Of a stretch of DNA of 64,000 nucleotides, positions 7,787-16,334 are shown one piece after another. Position numbers and translations under genes: made by a program. This DNA is from Alistipes sp. (GTDB taxonomy: Bacteria > Bacteroidota > Bacteroidia > Bacteroidales > Rikenellaceae): positions 7,127-71,126 of the forward strand of contig JAFSDP010000014.1 of NCBI GenBank assembly GCA_017436185.1, in the 5' to 3' direction. Each line of letters starts with the position of its first letter. The stretch's first letter is position 1. The notes beneath the pieces are model-generated. The model made no database searches, was not told where the DNA came from, and worked only from the letters and a program-made list of their open reading frames with translations.

Positions 7787-8089
7787 TTACGCTTCGCCCA
7801 TCTTCGGACCCGTTGCCGAGGGGGCGGGGGTGGGAATTTCGATCTTGCCCATCGTCGATTCGTAGCGAGCAATGTTATCTTGAAGCGTACGCAACAGACG
7901 CTTGGCGTGTTCGGGCGTGAGGACCACTCGGCTCTTGATTTTAGCCTTCTCCAAACCCGGCATCACCTTGGCAAAGTCCAGAATGAACTCCGAGGTGGAG
8001 TAGGTGATGAGGGCCAAATTCGAGTAGATGCCCTCGGCCACATCGGCAGGAAGCTCGACCTGCACGTTGAAAGGTTGCTTTTCTTGCAT
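7787..8089 (-). CDS. DUF3467 domain-containing protein
   Basis: A 100-residue protein recognised as DUF3467 from the pattern VQVELPADVAEGIYSNLALI, TYSTSEFILDFAKVMPG and SRVVLTPEHAKRLLRTLQDN. The function of the family is unknown; these small cytoplasmic proteins are widespread in Bacteroidota and other bacteria. The start is the ATG at 8089 (MQEKQPFNV); a longer in-frame extension would run through its promoter. It is monocistronic, convergent with the rSAM operon and divergent from the LysE gene. Confidence 0.85.
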   Translation of the reverse strand: MQEKQPFNVQVELPADVAEGIYSNLALITYSTSEFILDFAKVMPGLEKAKIKSRVVLTPEHAKRLLRTLQDNIARYESTMGKIEIPTPAPSATGPKMGEA

Positions 8090-8110
8090 AGTTTCGCAGT
8101 TTCGTTGATG

Positions 8111-8118
8111 CAAAAATA
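8111..8118 (-). promoter_or_regulatory. -7 promoter element of the DUF3467 gene
   Basis: On the minus strand TATTTTTG lies 22 nt before the ATG. The -33 partner is not a clear TTTG (TTTC at 8137-8140 at 18-nt spacing is the best candidate). Confidence 0.45.
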
Positions 8119-8195
8119 GAGGTTTTCGACCCTCTTGAAACCCACTAAACGACAAAGTTTTCGATATTTTATCAACATATAGTCGCTTTTCGTCT

Positions 8196-8225
8196 TTTGA
8201 TTGACAGCTTTTTTACCTATCTTTG
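8196..8225 (+). promoter_or_regulatory. Promoter of the LysE-cmk-ispH run
   Basis: TTTG (8196-8199), an 18-nt spacer and TATCTTTG (8218-8225) form a near-consensus Bacteroidota promoter. It probably drives the overlapping run of genes from 8257 onward. Confidence 0.65.
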
Positions 8226-8256
8226 TCGGGATAATAGTGGCCAAAGGGTAAAAGTT

Positions 8257-8931
8257 ATGTCAGTATCATTCATCGAGGTTCTCTTTCGCGGCATCGCCGT
8301 CGGCATCGCAGCATCGATCACGGTCGGGCCGGTGGCGGTATTGTGCATCCAGCGCACCCTCTCGAAGAGCCGCCGCTCGGGCATTGTCTCGGGCTTCGGA
8401 GTCGCCTCGGCCGACGCCTTTATGGCCATCATCGCCCTGCTGTTCTACTCGATGCTCGAGCAGCAAATCCACCAATACAACACCCTGCTGCGCGTCGTGG
8501 GCGGCATCTTTGTGGTAGTGGTAGGCGTCTATGTCTTCACACAGAATCCGGTCCCCCAAATACGCCGCAACCGCCAGGGTCGCAGCTCGCTGTGGCAGGA
8601 TTTTGCCTCGATTTTCGGCCTCACGATTGCCAACTTCATTATGGTCATCCCCTACATCCTGGCCTTCTTTGCCGTCTTCGACATCTCGTCGAGCGACATC
8701 ACCGGCTCGGGCTTCTGGGGCTTCCTGCGTGCCGCCTGCACCATCGGCGGATTCTTCTGCGGAGCGGTGGCCTGGTGGACCTTCGTGGCCTTTGTCATCA
8801 ATCTCTTTCGGCGTCGATTCCGTCCCCGCCATATGCTGACCATCAACCGAGTGGCAGGCTTGATTATTGCGCTGCTCGGCATATATACCATTTTATCCAC
8901 CTTCTTTGATATTTTCCCGAATGTCCACTAA
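8257..8931 (+). CDS. LysE family transporter
   Basis: A 224-residue membrane protein with about six hydrophobic segments and the LysE-type start FRGIAVGIAASITVGPVAVLC, whose glycine/proline-rich first helix is the family signature. LysE/RhtB proteins export amino acids or other small cations, but substrate cannot be predicted here. The ATG at 8257 (MSVSFIEV) lies 31 nt after the -7 element. The last 11 nt overlap cmk, so translation may be coupled. Confidence 0.8.
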   Translation: MSVSFIEVLFRGIAVGIAASITVGPVAVLCIQRTLSKSRRSGIVSGFGVASADAFMAIIALLFYSMLEQQIHQYNTLLRVVGGIFVVVVGVYVFTQNPVPQIRRNRQGRSSLWQDFASIFGLTIANFIMVIPYILAFFAVFDISSSDITGSGFWGFLRAACTIGGFFCGAVAWWTFVAFVINLFRRRFRPRHMLTINRVAGLIIALLGIYTILSTFFDIFPNVH

Positions 8932-9625
8932 TACGCAACCCGCCAAGAAAATCGTTATTGCCATTGACGGCTACTCGTCGTGCGGCAAGAGCACCTTCGC
9001 CAAGGCCATTGCAGCTCGCCTCGGCTACATCTTCATCGACACCGGCGCTATGTATCGTGCCGTGACCCTCTACGCCCTCGAGCACGGAGCCATCCGTCAG
9101 GGGATGGTCTATGAGGAGGAGGTCGTAAAGTTGCTGCCCGAGATGCAGATTACCTTCCGCTTCAACCCCGAGCGTGGTGCCAGCGACATCTACGTCAATG
9201 GCGACCGTGTCGAGGGCAAGATTCGCAGCATCGAGGTCTCGAACTGCGTGAGCGCCGTGAGCGCCATCGGCAAGGTAAGAGAGATGCTCGTACGCATGCA
9301 GCAGGAGATGGGCAAACGTCGTGGCGTGGTGATGGATGGTCGCGACATCGGCACGGTGGTCTTCCCCGATGCCGAGTTGAAGATCTTTATGACGGCCGAC
9401 CCCCGTGTGCGTGCGCAGCGTCGCTACGACGAGCTGACGGCCAAGGGCGACAAGGTGTCGTTGGAGGAGATCGAGCAGAATGTGCGTGATCGCGACTACC
9501 AGGATGAGCATCGTGCCATTTCGCCCCTCCGCAAGGCCGACGATGCCATCGTACTCGACAACTCGCAGATGACCGTCGAGGAGCAGATGACGTGGATTAT
9601 GGAGCGCATTGCCGAGCTGGCATAG
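8921..9625 (+). CDS. cmk: Cytidylate kinase
   Basis: Phosphorylates CMP and dCMP with ATP in pyrimidine nucleotide synthesis. The P-loop IDGYSSCGKSTFAKAIA is near residues 13-30. DTGAMYRAVTLYAL and MDGRDIGTVVFPDAELKIF are family signatures, and DRDYQDEHRAISPLRKADDA gives the lid and nucleotide-binding region. The length of 234 is normal. I use the ATG at 8921 inside the end of the LysE gene, since it gives the family N-terminus before the P-loop. Adjacent to ispH, as in many bacteria. Confidence 0.95.
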   Translation: MSTNTQPAKKIVIAIDGYSSCGKSTFAKAIAARLGYIFIDTGAMYRAVTLYALEHGAIRQGMVYEEEVVKLLPEMQITFRFNPERGASDIYVNGDRVEGKIRSIEVSNCVSAVSAIGKVREMLVRMQQEMGKRRGVVMDGRDIGTVVFPDAELKIFMTADPRVRAQRRYDELTAKGDKVSLEEIEQNVRDRDYQDEHRAISPLRKADDAIVLDNSQMTVEEQMTWIMERIAELA

Positions 9626-9665
9626 TGCTTGACAACAACTTTGGGAGCAATCCCCCTTTTTTGGT

Positions 9666-10535
9666 ATGCTGATTGAGATTGACGATAAATCGGGTTTCTG
9701 TTTCGGGGTGGTACGAGCCATCACCGAGGCCGAGAGTGCCCTGTCGGATGGCGGTGAGGTGTCGTCGTTGGGCGACATCGTACACAACCGTATGGAGGTG
9801 CAGCGTCTCGAGGCGTTGGGGCTGAAGACGGTGACCCATAGCGACCTGCCGACACTGGGTGGCAAGCGACTCTTCATCCGTGCCCACGGTGAGCCGCCAC
9901 GCACCTACCGCACGGCTCGGGAGCTGGGCATCGAGATCATCGACGCCACCTGTCCGGTGGTAGCCCGTCTGCAACGACGGGTGGTCGAGGCCTACGAGGA
10001 GATGGCACCCCGAGCGGGTCAGGTGGTCATCCTCGGCAAGCGTGGCCACGCCGAAGTGGTGGGGCTGACGGGCCAGGTCGAGGACCGTGCCATCGTCGTC
10101 GAGCGAAAAGAGGATTTGGAGCAGATCGACTTCACCCGCCCCATCTTCTTCCTCTCGCAGACCACGCAGAGTATCGCCCTCTTCGAGCAGCTCGGCGAGG
10201 AGATTCTGCGTCGCCACACCTCGCCCGACGAGGTACGCATCGTCGATACCATCTGCCGTCAGGTCTCGGGTCGGGAACAACACCTCGAGGGCTTTGCATC
10301 CCGTTTCGATTTGGTGGTCTTCGTCTGTGGCCGCAAATCCTCAAACGGCAAGGTCCTCTTCGAGGTCTGCCGCCGCACCAACCCCCGCAGCTACAACATC
10401 GAGGAGGCGGGTGAGCTGGACCCCGCCTGGTTGGAGGGGGTCTCGTCGGTAGGCATCTGCGGTGCCACCTCCACCCCCAAGTGGCTGATGGAGCAGGTGC
10501 GAGACCGCATCATCCGATTGACAAGCGAACACTAA
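9666..10535 (+). CDS. ispH: 4-hydroxy-3-methylbut-2-enyl diphosphate reductase
   Basis: The last enzyme of the MEP isoprenoid pathway: reduces HMBPP to IPP and DMAPP with a [4Fe-4S] cluster. The three cluster cysteines are visible: Cys12 (SGFCFGV), Cys96 (DATCPVV) and Cys197 (DTICRQV). Other signatures are SLGDIVHN, IRAHGEPP and GATSTPKWLM. The length of 289 is usual. It follows cmk by 40 nt. Confidence 0.95.
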   Translation: MLIEIDDKSGFCFGVVRAITEAESALSDGGEVSSLGDIVHNRMEVQRLEALGLKTVTHSDLPTLGGKRLFIRAHGEPPRTYRTARELGIEIIDATCPVVARLQRRVVEAYEEMAPRAGQVVILGKRGHAEVVGLTGQVEDRAIVVERKEDLEQIDFTRPIFFLSQTTQSIALFEQLGEEILRRHTSPDEVRIVDTICRQVSGREQHLEGFASRFDLVVFVCGRKSSNGKVLFEVCRRTNPRSYNIEEAGELDPAWLEGVSSVGICGATSTPKWLMEQVRDRIIRLTSEH

Positions 10536-10548
10536 ACAAGATAACGTT

Positions 10549-11025
10549 ATGACAACCTATGCACTTCGTGCCTTGAAGTATTTTATAGCCCTCGTGGTGC
10601 TCTGCGCCCTGATGATGGCCCTAATGATTTGGACGGGTTATTCGGCTCTGACCGCCGAGCAGACCCTCGAGTTGCTCTTCACCGACCGCTTTCTGATGCT
10701 CGGCATCGCCATTGTGGTCCTCTCGCTCACCTACCCCAAGTTCGGCTTCATCACCCGCACGACCGAGGGCAATCTGGCAAAGCACCGTCAGCAGGTGCTG
10801 ACCGCCTTCGAGATGAGCGGCTTCAAGCTGCAACGCGAGGAGAACGGCGTGCTCTACTTCCAGGGCAACGGCCTTCTGAAGCGTCTGTCGCTGCTGTTCG
10901 AGGATGAGATTCGGGTCGAGCAAGTTGGCGACCAAATCCGCATCGAGGGCATCCGCCGAGGCGTAGCCCGCACGCTTTATCGTCTGGAGTCTTACATCGA
11001 AATGGCCAACCGCAATGAAAAATAA
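10549..11025 (+). CDS. Two-helix membrane protein of unknown function
   Basis: A 158-residue protein not recognised as a characterised family. Two hydrophobic segments (about 8-30 and 47-65) form an N-terminal hairpin in the membrane. The remaining ~90 residues are a soluble tail with mixed charge (FEMSGFKLQREENGVLYFQG) that may form a small alpha/beta domain. Its last 11 nt overlap the start of the S41 protease, so translational coupling and a shared membrane location are likely. No function is assigned. Confidence 0.75.
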   Translation: MTTYALRALKYFIALVVLCALMMALMIWTGYSALTAEQTLELLFTDRFLMLGIAIVVLSLTYPKFGFITRTTEGNLAKHRQQVLTAFEMSGFKLQREENGVLYFQGNGLLKRLSLLFEDEIRVEQVGDQIRIEGIRRGVARTLYRLESYIEMANRNEK

Positions 11026-12673
11026 CCTCCTACGTCGTATGCTGGTGGCTGTGGCGGTGACCACGGCCCTGGTGTCGCTACTCTATGCCAAACGCAACGA
11101 CTTCGGGTTGGGGCGTGCGATGGAGCTGACGGTCAATATGATGCGTGAGCTTTCGCTGAACTATGTCGATACGCTCGACTACGAAAAACTCTTGCAGGGT
11201 GCCACCCAGGGGATGGTGCGAGACCTCGACCCCTACACGGCCTACATCCCCGAGCAGGAGATGAGCGAATTTGAGCTACTCACCACCGGCAAATATGGCG
11301 GTGTGGGGTCGCTCATCCGTCTGAAGGGCGACTATGTCATCTTTGCCCAGCCCTACGAGGGGTCACCCTCGGACCGTGCGGGCATCAAAATCGGCGACCG
11401 CATCCTGGAAATCAACGGCGAGTCGGCCAAAGGATTCACCACCGAGCAGGTGTCGTCGCGCCTGAAGGGCGATGCCGGTACCCCCGTGAAGGTAAAAATC
11501 GAGCGTCTGGACGGCTCGCACCACGAGGTGGAGATGACCCGTGAGCGCATCTCGATTCCCGCCATCCCCTATGTGGGCTGGGTGGCCGAGGGGATTGGCT
11601 ACATCCGCCACAGCGACTTTACGGAAGGGAGCTTCGAGGAGATGCGTGCCGCCATCGAGAAGCTGCGCAGCACGGGGCCGCTCGAGGGGTTGGTACTCGA
11701 CTACCGCTCGAACGGTGGCGGTCTGATGCAGGAGGCGGTCAAAATCGTCAGCCTCTTCACCCCCAAAGGCACCGAGGTGGTCCGCACCAAGGGGCGCAAG
11801 GAGGAGAAGAGCTACAAGACCCAGACCGACCCCCTCTACCCCGACCTGAAGTTGGCTGTGCTGGTCAATGGCTCGTCGGCCTCGGCAGCCGAGATTGTGG
11901 CGGGCTCACTGCAGGATTTGGACCGTGCCGTGCTGGTCGGTCAGCGCACCTACGGCAAGGGGTTGGTTCAGACCACCGTCCCCATCGGCTACAACTCGAT
12001 GGCCAAAATCACCACCTCGAAATACCACATCCCCTCGGGCCGTTGCATTCAGGCCATCGACTACTCCAACTCGCAGCAGGGCGATGTGCACCAGGTGCCC
12101 GACTCGCTCATCACCGAGTTCAAGACCCGAGGCGGCCGCAAGGTCTATGACGGCGGTGGCGTGATGCCCGACATCCGCCTTGAGCCGGAGTACATCAGCC
12201 GCTTTGCTATGACCCTCTACGGATTGGGCTACATCGAGGATTTCGGCGACGACTACATCCGCCGCAAAGGCTACCAACCCATCGACCCCCGCACCTTCAA
12301 CATCACCGAGGCCGATTTTCAGGATTTCAAGGCCTTCTTGAAGGACAAGGAGATTCCCTATGAGTCGGAGAGCCGTCAGGCACTGCGTCTGATTAAGGAG
12401 GCGGCCAAGAACGACCGTTTCAAGGAGCTGGAGGAGGAGTTGGCCCGGCTCGAAAGCGAGGTGAAGGATGACACGCAGACCAACCTTGAGACCTACCGTG
12501 AGGAGGTCGAGGAGCAGCTGCGCCACGACATCATCCAACGCCACGCCTACACCCGAGGTGTGACCGAAAATGTCATTCCGCGCGACAAGGCCCTCAAGCG
12601 TGCCATCGAGACGCTGCAACAAGGCGAAGAGTACGCACGCATCTTGCGTGAGCAGGATACGGAGCGCAAATAA
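11015..12673 (+). CDS. S41 family carboxy-terminal processing peptidase
   Basis: A 552-residue periplasmic serine protease of the CtpA/Prc type. It has an N-terminal signal or anchor (about 6-25), a PDZ domain (about 90-175: GGVGSLIRLKGDYVIF, SPSDRAGIKIGDRILEING) and the S41 catalytic core with NGSSASAAEI (catalytic Ser) and GQRTYGKGLVQT (catalytic Lys). A charged C-terminal helical extension (about 430-552) follows. Such proteases trim C-termini of envelope proteins. It lies between a small membrane protein and a sensor kinase, which makes an envelope-quality role possible. Confidence 0.9.
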   Translation: MKNNLLRRMLVAVAVTTALVSLLYAKRNDFGLGRAMELTVNMMRELSLNYVDTLDYEKLLQGATQGMVRDLDPYTAYIPEQEMSEFELLTTGKYGGVGSLIRLKGDYVIFAQPYEGSPSDRAGIKIGDRILEINGESAKGFTTEQVSSRLKGDAGTPVKVKIERLDGSHHEVEMTRERISIPAIPYVGWVAEGIGYIRHSDFTEGSFEEMRAAIEKLRSTGPLEGLVLDYRSNGGGLMQEAVKIVSLFTPKGTEVVRTKGRKEEKSYKTQTDPLYPDLKLAVLVNGSSASAAEIVAGSLQDLDRAVLVGQRTYGKGLVQTTVPIGYNSMAKITTSKYHIPSGRCIQAIDYSNSQQGDVHQVPDSLITEFKTRGGRKVYDGGGVMPDIRLEPEYISRFAMTLYGLGYIEDFGDDYIRRKGYQPIDPRTFNITEADFQDFKAFLKDKEIPYESESRQALRLIKEAAKNDRFKELEEELARLESEVKDDTQTNLETYREEVEEQLRHDIIQRHAYTRGVTENVIPRDKALKRAIETLQQGEEYARILREQDTERK

Positions 12674-12696
12674 CTTACAAAGAAGAGATTAAACCA

Positions 12697-13884
12697 ATGA
12701 AGGTCAGCAAAATACTTTCGTTTCGCAAACGTGTGGTGGTCATCGTTATCGGTGCCCTGCTGGGTGGCTTGTCGCTGCTCTATACGAACAATCTGGCCTT
12801 CCGCCTCAAGGAGAAGGAGCAACACGACGTAGCCTTGTGGGCCCACGCAATGGAGCGTCTGAATCGGGATGTGCTGGGTGGCACCATTCAGGTCGAGGAC
12901 CCGCTGGTCGATGACCTGATTTCGAGCAACAACAACATCCCCTTCATCATCACGAACGAAAATCTGGAGGTCATCAGTTCGCACCTCATCCCCGATAAAA
13001 TCATCGACCACCCCGACCGTCTGCGTCGCCAAATCGACAAATTTACCGAGGAGAACACCCCCCGCCAAGTGCGTTTCTGGTGGACCGATCAGCACTACCA
13101 CATCATCTTCTATGGCAAGTCGGCTCTGCTGAAAGCCCTCTTCTACTACCCTTACATTCAGCTGGTTGTCATCGCCGTATTTGTGATGATGGTCTTCATC
13201 GCCTTCCGCTCCTCGAAGCAGGATGAGCAAAACCGCGTCTGGATTGGTCTGGCCAAGGAGACGGCCCACCAGCTCGGCACGCCCACCTCGTCGCTGCTGG
13301 GGTGGATCGAGTTCCTGCGCACGCAACCCGTCGATCAGGGGGCGGTCGAGGAGATGAACAAAGACCTGCAACACCTGATGAAGATTGTCGATCGCTTCTC
13401 GAAGATCGGCTCCGAGACCCCCCTCACGCCCGCCAACATCAACGAGGTGGTGGGTGGCTCGGTGATGTACTTCCGCAAGCGCATCCCCCGCAACGTTACG
13501 CTCGACTACAACGGCTTGGCCATCGCCCCCGTGCGTGCCTCGATCAACGTGGCGCTGTTTGAATGGGTGGTCGAGAATCTGATGAAGAATGCCCTCGACG
13601 CCCTGCAGGGGCACGGTGCCATCTCGGTCTATATCCACACCGATCAGAAAAACGTGATGGTCGATGTGAAGGACACGGGCAAGGGCATCGCCAAGAGCAA
13701 CTGGAAACGCATCTTCGAGCCGGGCTTCACAACCAAAACCCGAGGCTGGGGCTTGGGACTCTCGCTCTCACGGCGCATCATCGAGGAGTATCACCGAGGT
13801 AAAATTGCCGTCATCGACTCCGAGGTGGGCAAGGGTACCACCTTCCGTATCACCCTTAAACGCGACCCGGACCAATGGCAGTAA
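12697..13884 (+). CDS. Membrane sensor histidine kinase (orphan)
   Basis: A 395-residue protein with two membrane helices (about 10-30 and 150-170) around a ~115-residue periplasmic sensor segment. The H-box AKETAHQLGTPTSSLLGWIE has the phospho-accepting His near residue 191. The ATPase domain has N box VVENLMKNALDAL, G1 VKDTGKGIAKSNW and GWGLGLSLSRRI. There is no HAMP domain recognisable and no response regulator nearby, so the cognate partner is elsewhere. It follows the S41 protease by 23 nt and overlaps the next gene by 10 nt. Confidence 0.9.
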   Translation: MKVSKILSFRKRVVVIVIGALLGGLSLLYTNNLAFRLKEKEQHDVALWAHAMERLNRDVLGGTIQVEDPLVDDLISSNNNIPFIITNENLEVISSHLIPDKIIDHPDRLRRQIDKFTEENTPRQVRFWWTDQHYHIIFYGKSALLKALFYYPYIQLVVIAVFVMMVFIAFRSSKQDEQNRVWIGLAKETAHQLGTPTSSLLGWIEFLRTQPVDQGAVEEMNKDLQHLMKIVDRFSKIGSETPLTPANINEVVGGSVMYFRKRIPRNVTLDYNGLAIAPVRASINVALFEWVVENLMKNALDALQGHGAISVYIHTDQKNVMVDVKDTGKGIAKSNWKRIFEPGFTTKTRGWGLGLSLSRRIIEEYHRGKIAVIDSEVGKGTTFRITLKRDPDQWQ

Positions 13885-14798
13885 CCGTCCCCTTTCGTCC
13901 GCCGCAGCCCGTAGCACCGGAGCCGATTATCGATACGCTCATCACCCCGACCGACACCACCATCGTGGTGCGTGAGGCGGTGGCCGAGCTGCCCCCCTAT
14001 GCCTACACGTCGCTTTCGGATTGGGCCTCGTACGACGACCCGCTGACAGCTCCGCTCTACCGCACCGTCGAGGGGCGTGAGTTGTTTGGTCCCCACTCGG
14101 TGCAGGCCGAGATTCCGATGGGCGAACGCACCCTGCACCCCGTCACCGAGGAGCCTGCATACGGCTTTTTGGTGCTGACGCTGGTCGTGTTGTTTGTCCT
14201 CACGTTGAGCCAATATACAGGCGATGTGCGCTTCCTGATGGGCCGCCTCTTTATGGACCGAGGCTCGACCGAACGACTGGTCGAGGGGCGCAACTCCACC
14301 GATCGGGTCCTCTCGATTTTAGGGGTACTCGGTATGTTTCTGCTGGGTGCAACCATTGTCCGCTTTGCCGACCCGATGATGCCCGAACAGTGGGCCGCGT
14401 GGCTGCCCGGCTGGATGGGACTTTTGGCCTCGATGGCCGTGACGGGGGCCCTCTATCTGGTGGTGCTCTATCAGCGGGTAATCCTTTCGGCCGTCTCGGC
14501 ACTCACCTACAGCCAGGCGGTGGTAGGCCACCTCTACCAAATCAAACGGTCGATCTTCTCGATTGCCACACTCATCGCCGCCCCCTTTCTGGGGTTGGTG
14601 TTGTTGAGCCCCCGAGGAATGGGCGAAGTGTGGTTGTGGGTGATAATCATCGAGTTGTTTATCCTGGCATTTTTATACCTCTATGAGTCGTTGATGCTCT
14701 TTATTTCAAAAAAAATTTCACTTTTGCATTGGATTTTGTACCTTTGCACCGTCGAAATCCTCCCCTTTGCCACAATTTTGATTGCATTGGCGAGGTAA
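13875..14798 (+). CDS. DUF4271 domain-containing membrane protein
   Basis: A 307-residue protein with a ~95-residue proline-rich N-terminus followed by about seven membrane helices. The C-terminal region resembles DUF4271, a Bacteroidota family usually found just before hemD, exactly as here. Function is unknown. The start overlaps the kinase gene by 10 nt. The last ~60 nt contain a promoter for hemD. Confidence 0.75.
   Translation: MAVTVPFRPPQPVAPEPIIDTLITPTDTTIVVREAVAELPPYAYTSLSDWASYDDPLTAPLYRTVEGRELFGPHSVQAEIPMGERTLHPVTEEPAYGFLVLTLVVLFVLTLSQYTGDVRFLMGRLFMDRGSTERLVEGRNSTDRVLSILGVLGMFLLGATIVRFADPMMPEQWAAWLPGWMGLLASMAVTGALYLVVLYQRVILSAVSALTYSQAVVGHLYQIKRSIFSIATLIAAPFLGLVLLSPRGMGEVWLWVIIIELFILAFLYLYESLMLFISKKISLLHWILYLCTVEILPFATILIALAR
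14739..14746 (+). promoter_or_regulatory. Internal promoter element for hemD
   Basis: TACCTTTG, a perfect -7 element, lies inside the 3' end of the DUF4271 gene about 80 nt before the hemD start. The -33 partner is poor; a TTTG at 14723-14726 is too close (12 nt). Confidence 0.4.
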
Positions 14799-14825
14799 AG
14801 GTTTGAAAATAAGAGTATTAGCATA

Positions 14826-15683
14826 GTGAAGAGTATATTGGTATCGCAGCCCAAGCCGGCCGTCATCGAGAAATCTCCCTTTTACGAAGTCGCACAAAAA
14901 CACCATCTTGACATCACCTACAAGCCCTTTATTCGGGTGGTTGGCGTAAGCTTGAAAGAGTTTCGCGCACAACGCATCGAGATTTTGGACCACACGGCCA
15001 TCATCTTCACTTCACGCTCTACGGTCGATAGCTTCTTCCACATCTGCGAGGAGGCACGCATTACCGTTCCCGAGACGATGAAATATATCTGCCAGACGGA
15101 GGCCGTAGCCCTCTATCTGCAGAAGTACATTGTCTATCGCAAGCGCAAGATCTCGTTTGCCGATGGCTCGTTCACCTCGCTTGTCGAGCAGATTGTCAAG
15201 CACAAGGAGGAGAAGTTCCTTTTGGCTCTGAGCGAGCCCCACAAACCCGAGCTGCCCGAGACGCTGCAAAAGCTCAAGCTCAATGTCGATCCGGTGATTC
15301 TTTCGCGTACCGTGTCGGCCGACCTGGGCGAGCTGAAGATGGAGGACTACGACCTGCTGACGCTCTATTCGCCCTCGGATGTGAAGGCCATCCTGGAGCA
15401 CTACGAGGTCGATTCGCTCCCCGCCATTGCCGTCTTTGGCGAGGCGACGCTGCGTGCCGCCTTCGAGGCCGGTATGCACATCGTCACCAATGCCCCCACC
15501 CCCGCAGCCCCCTCGATGGTCAAGGCCATCGATATCTACCTGCAAAAGTTGGAGAAGGGCGAGGAGATTGCCCCCGTGGTGCCGGTGGTGGACAACGAGA
15601 AGGAGGAGTTTATCCGTAACCAGCAGCACAAGTTGGCCAAGAAGAGCCGCACCCGTCGCACCACGACCTCGGCTGCAAAATAG
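14826..15683 (+). CDS. hemD: Uroporphyrinogen-III synthase
   Basis: A 285-residue HemD-fold protein (VSQPKPAVIEKSPFYEVA; HTAIIFTSRSTVDSFFHICEE; LTLYSPSDVKAILEHYEV; VFGEATLRAAFEAGMHIV). It should cyclise hydroxymethylbilane to uroporphyrinogen III. A lysine/arginine-rich tail is unusual for HemD but common in this phylum. The start is GTG at 14826; no ATG exists at the proper position. Sequence divergence in this family is high, so assignment also rests on the DUF4271 context. Confidence 0.8.
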   Translation: MKSILVSQPKPAVIEKSPFYEVAQKHHLDITYKPFIRVVGVSLKEFRAQRIEILDHTAIIFTSRSTVDSFFHICEEARITVPETMKYICQTEAVALYLQKYIVYRKRKISFADGSFTSLVEQIVKHKEEKFLLALSEPHKPELPETLQKLKLNVDPVILSRTVSADLGELKMEDYDLLTLYSPSDVKAILEHYEVDSLPAIAVFGEATLRAAFEAGMHIVTNAPTPAAPSMVKAIDIYLQKLEKGEEIAPVVPVVDNEKEEFIRNQQHKLAKKSRTRRTTTSAAK

Positions 15684-15714
15684 TTTTCAGCTCAACCCCA
15701 AATACCCACCTACA

Positions 15715-16083
15715 ATGGAGAGATCGTTGCCCCGCAGCGAAAGGCTTCGTACGTTGGGAGCCATCCGCCGCCTCTTTTCGGAAGGGGAGGCCGGATTTGT
15801 CTTTCCGTTTCGCTATGTGTGGTATGCGGAGGCCGACACCGAGCCGAATGTCGAGGTGTTGTTCTCGGTTCCCAAGAAGTATCATAAGCGGGCCAACAAA
15901 CGTAACCTCCTGCGTCGCCGCACCAAGGAGGCCTATCGCCTCTCGAAGCACCACCTGTTGAGCCAACTCGGCCCTCGCCACGGTGACCTGGCCCTCATCT
16001 ACTCCTCAAACGAGATTGTGTCCTATGCAAAAATCGAACACTCCCTCAAACGAATTCTGGAGACGATTGCTGCAAGGCTGTAA
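15715..16083 (+). CDS. rnpA: Ribonuclease P protein component
   Basis: A 122-residue basic protein that assists the RNase P RNA in removing tRNA 5' leaders. The signature [19 protein letters not shown] matches the RNR motif of RnpA. The ATG at 15715 ([11 protein letters not shown]) gives a normal length. It overlaps yidD by 59 nt, the usual rnpA-yidD arrangement. Confidence 0.93.
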   Translation: MERSLPRSERLRTLGAIRRLFSEGEAGFVFPFRYVWYAEADTEPNVEVLFSVPKKYHKRANKRNLLRRRTKEAYRLSKHHLLSQLGPRHGDLALIYSSNEIVSYAKIEHSLKRILETIAARL

Positions 16084-16300
16084 GTGGCTCTGCACCCTGC
16101 CCCTCGTTCTGCTGGTGCGCTTCTATCAACTCTGCATCTCGCCCCTCACGCCGCCGTCGTGTCGTTTCACGCCGACCTGCTCGCAGTATGCCCTCGAGGC
16201 ACTGAAGAAGTATGGACCGCTGAAGGGGGGATGGCTCACCCTGAAACGGTTGGCTCGCTGCCACCCCTGGGGCGGACACGGCCACGACCCCGTACCCTAA
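16025..16300 (+). CDS. yidD: Membrane protein insertion efficiency factor YidD
   Basis: A 91-residue protein with the family core [39 protein letters not shown] and the end [14 protein letters not shown]. YidD supports YidC-dependent membrane insertion. The ATG at 16025 lies inside rnpA. Confidence 0.93.
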   Translation: MQKSNTPSNEFWRRLLQGCKWLCTLPLVLLVRFYQLCISPLTPPSCRFTPTCSQYALEALKKYGPLKGGWLTLKRLARCHPWGGHGHDPVP

Positions 16301-16334
16301 CCGCCTCCGTTCAACCGCTCCACACCCCACACCG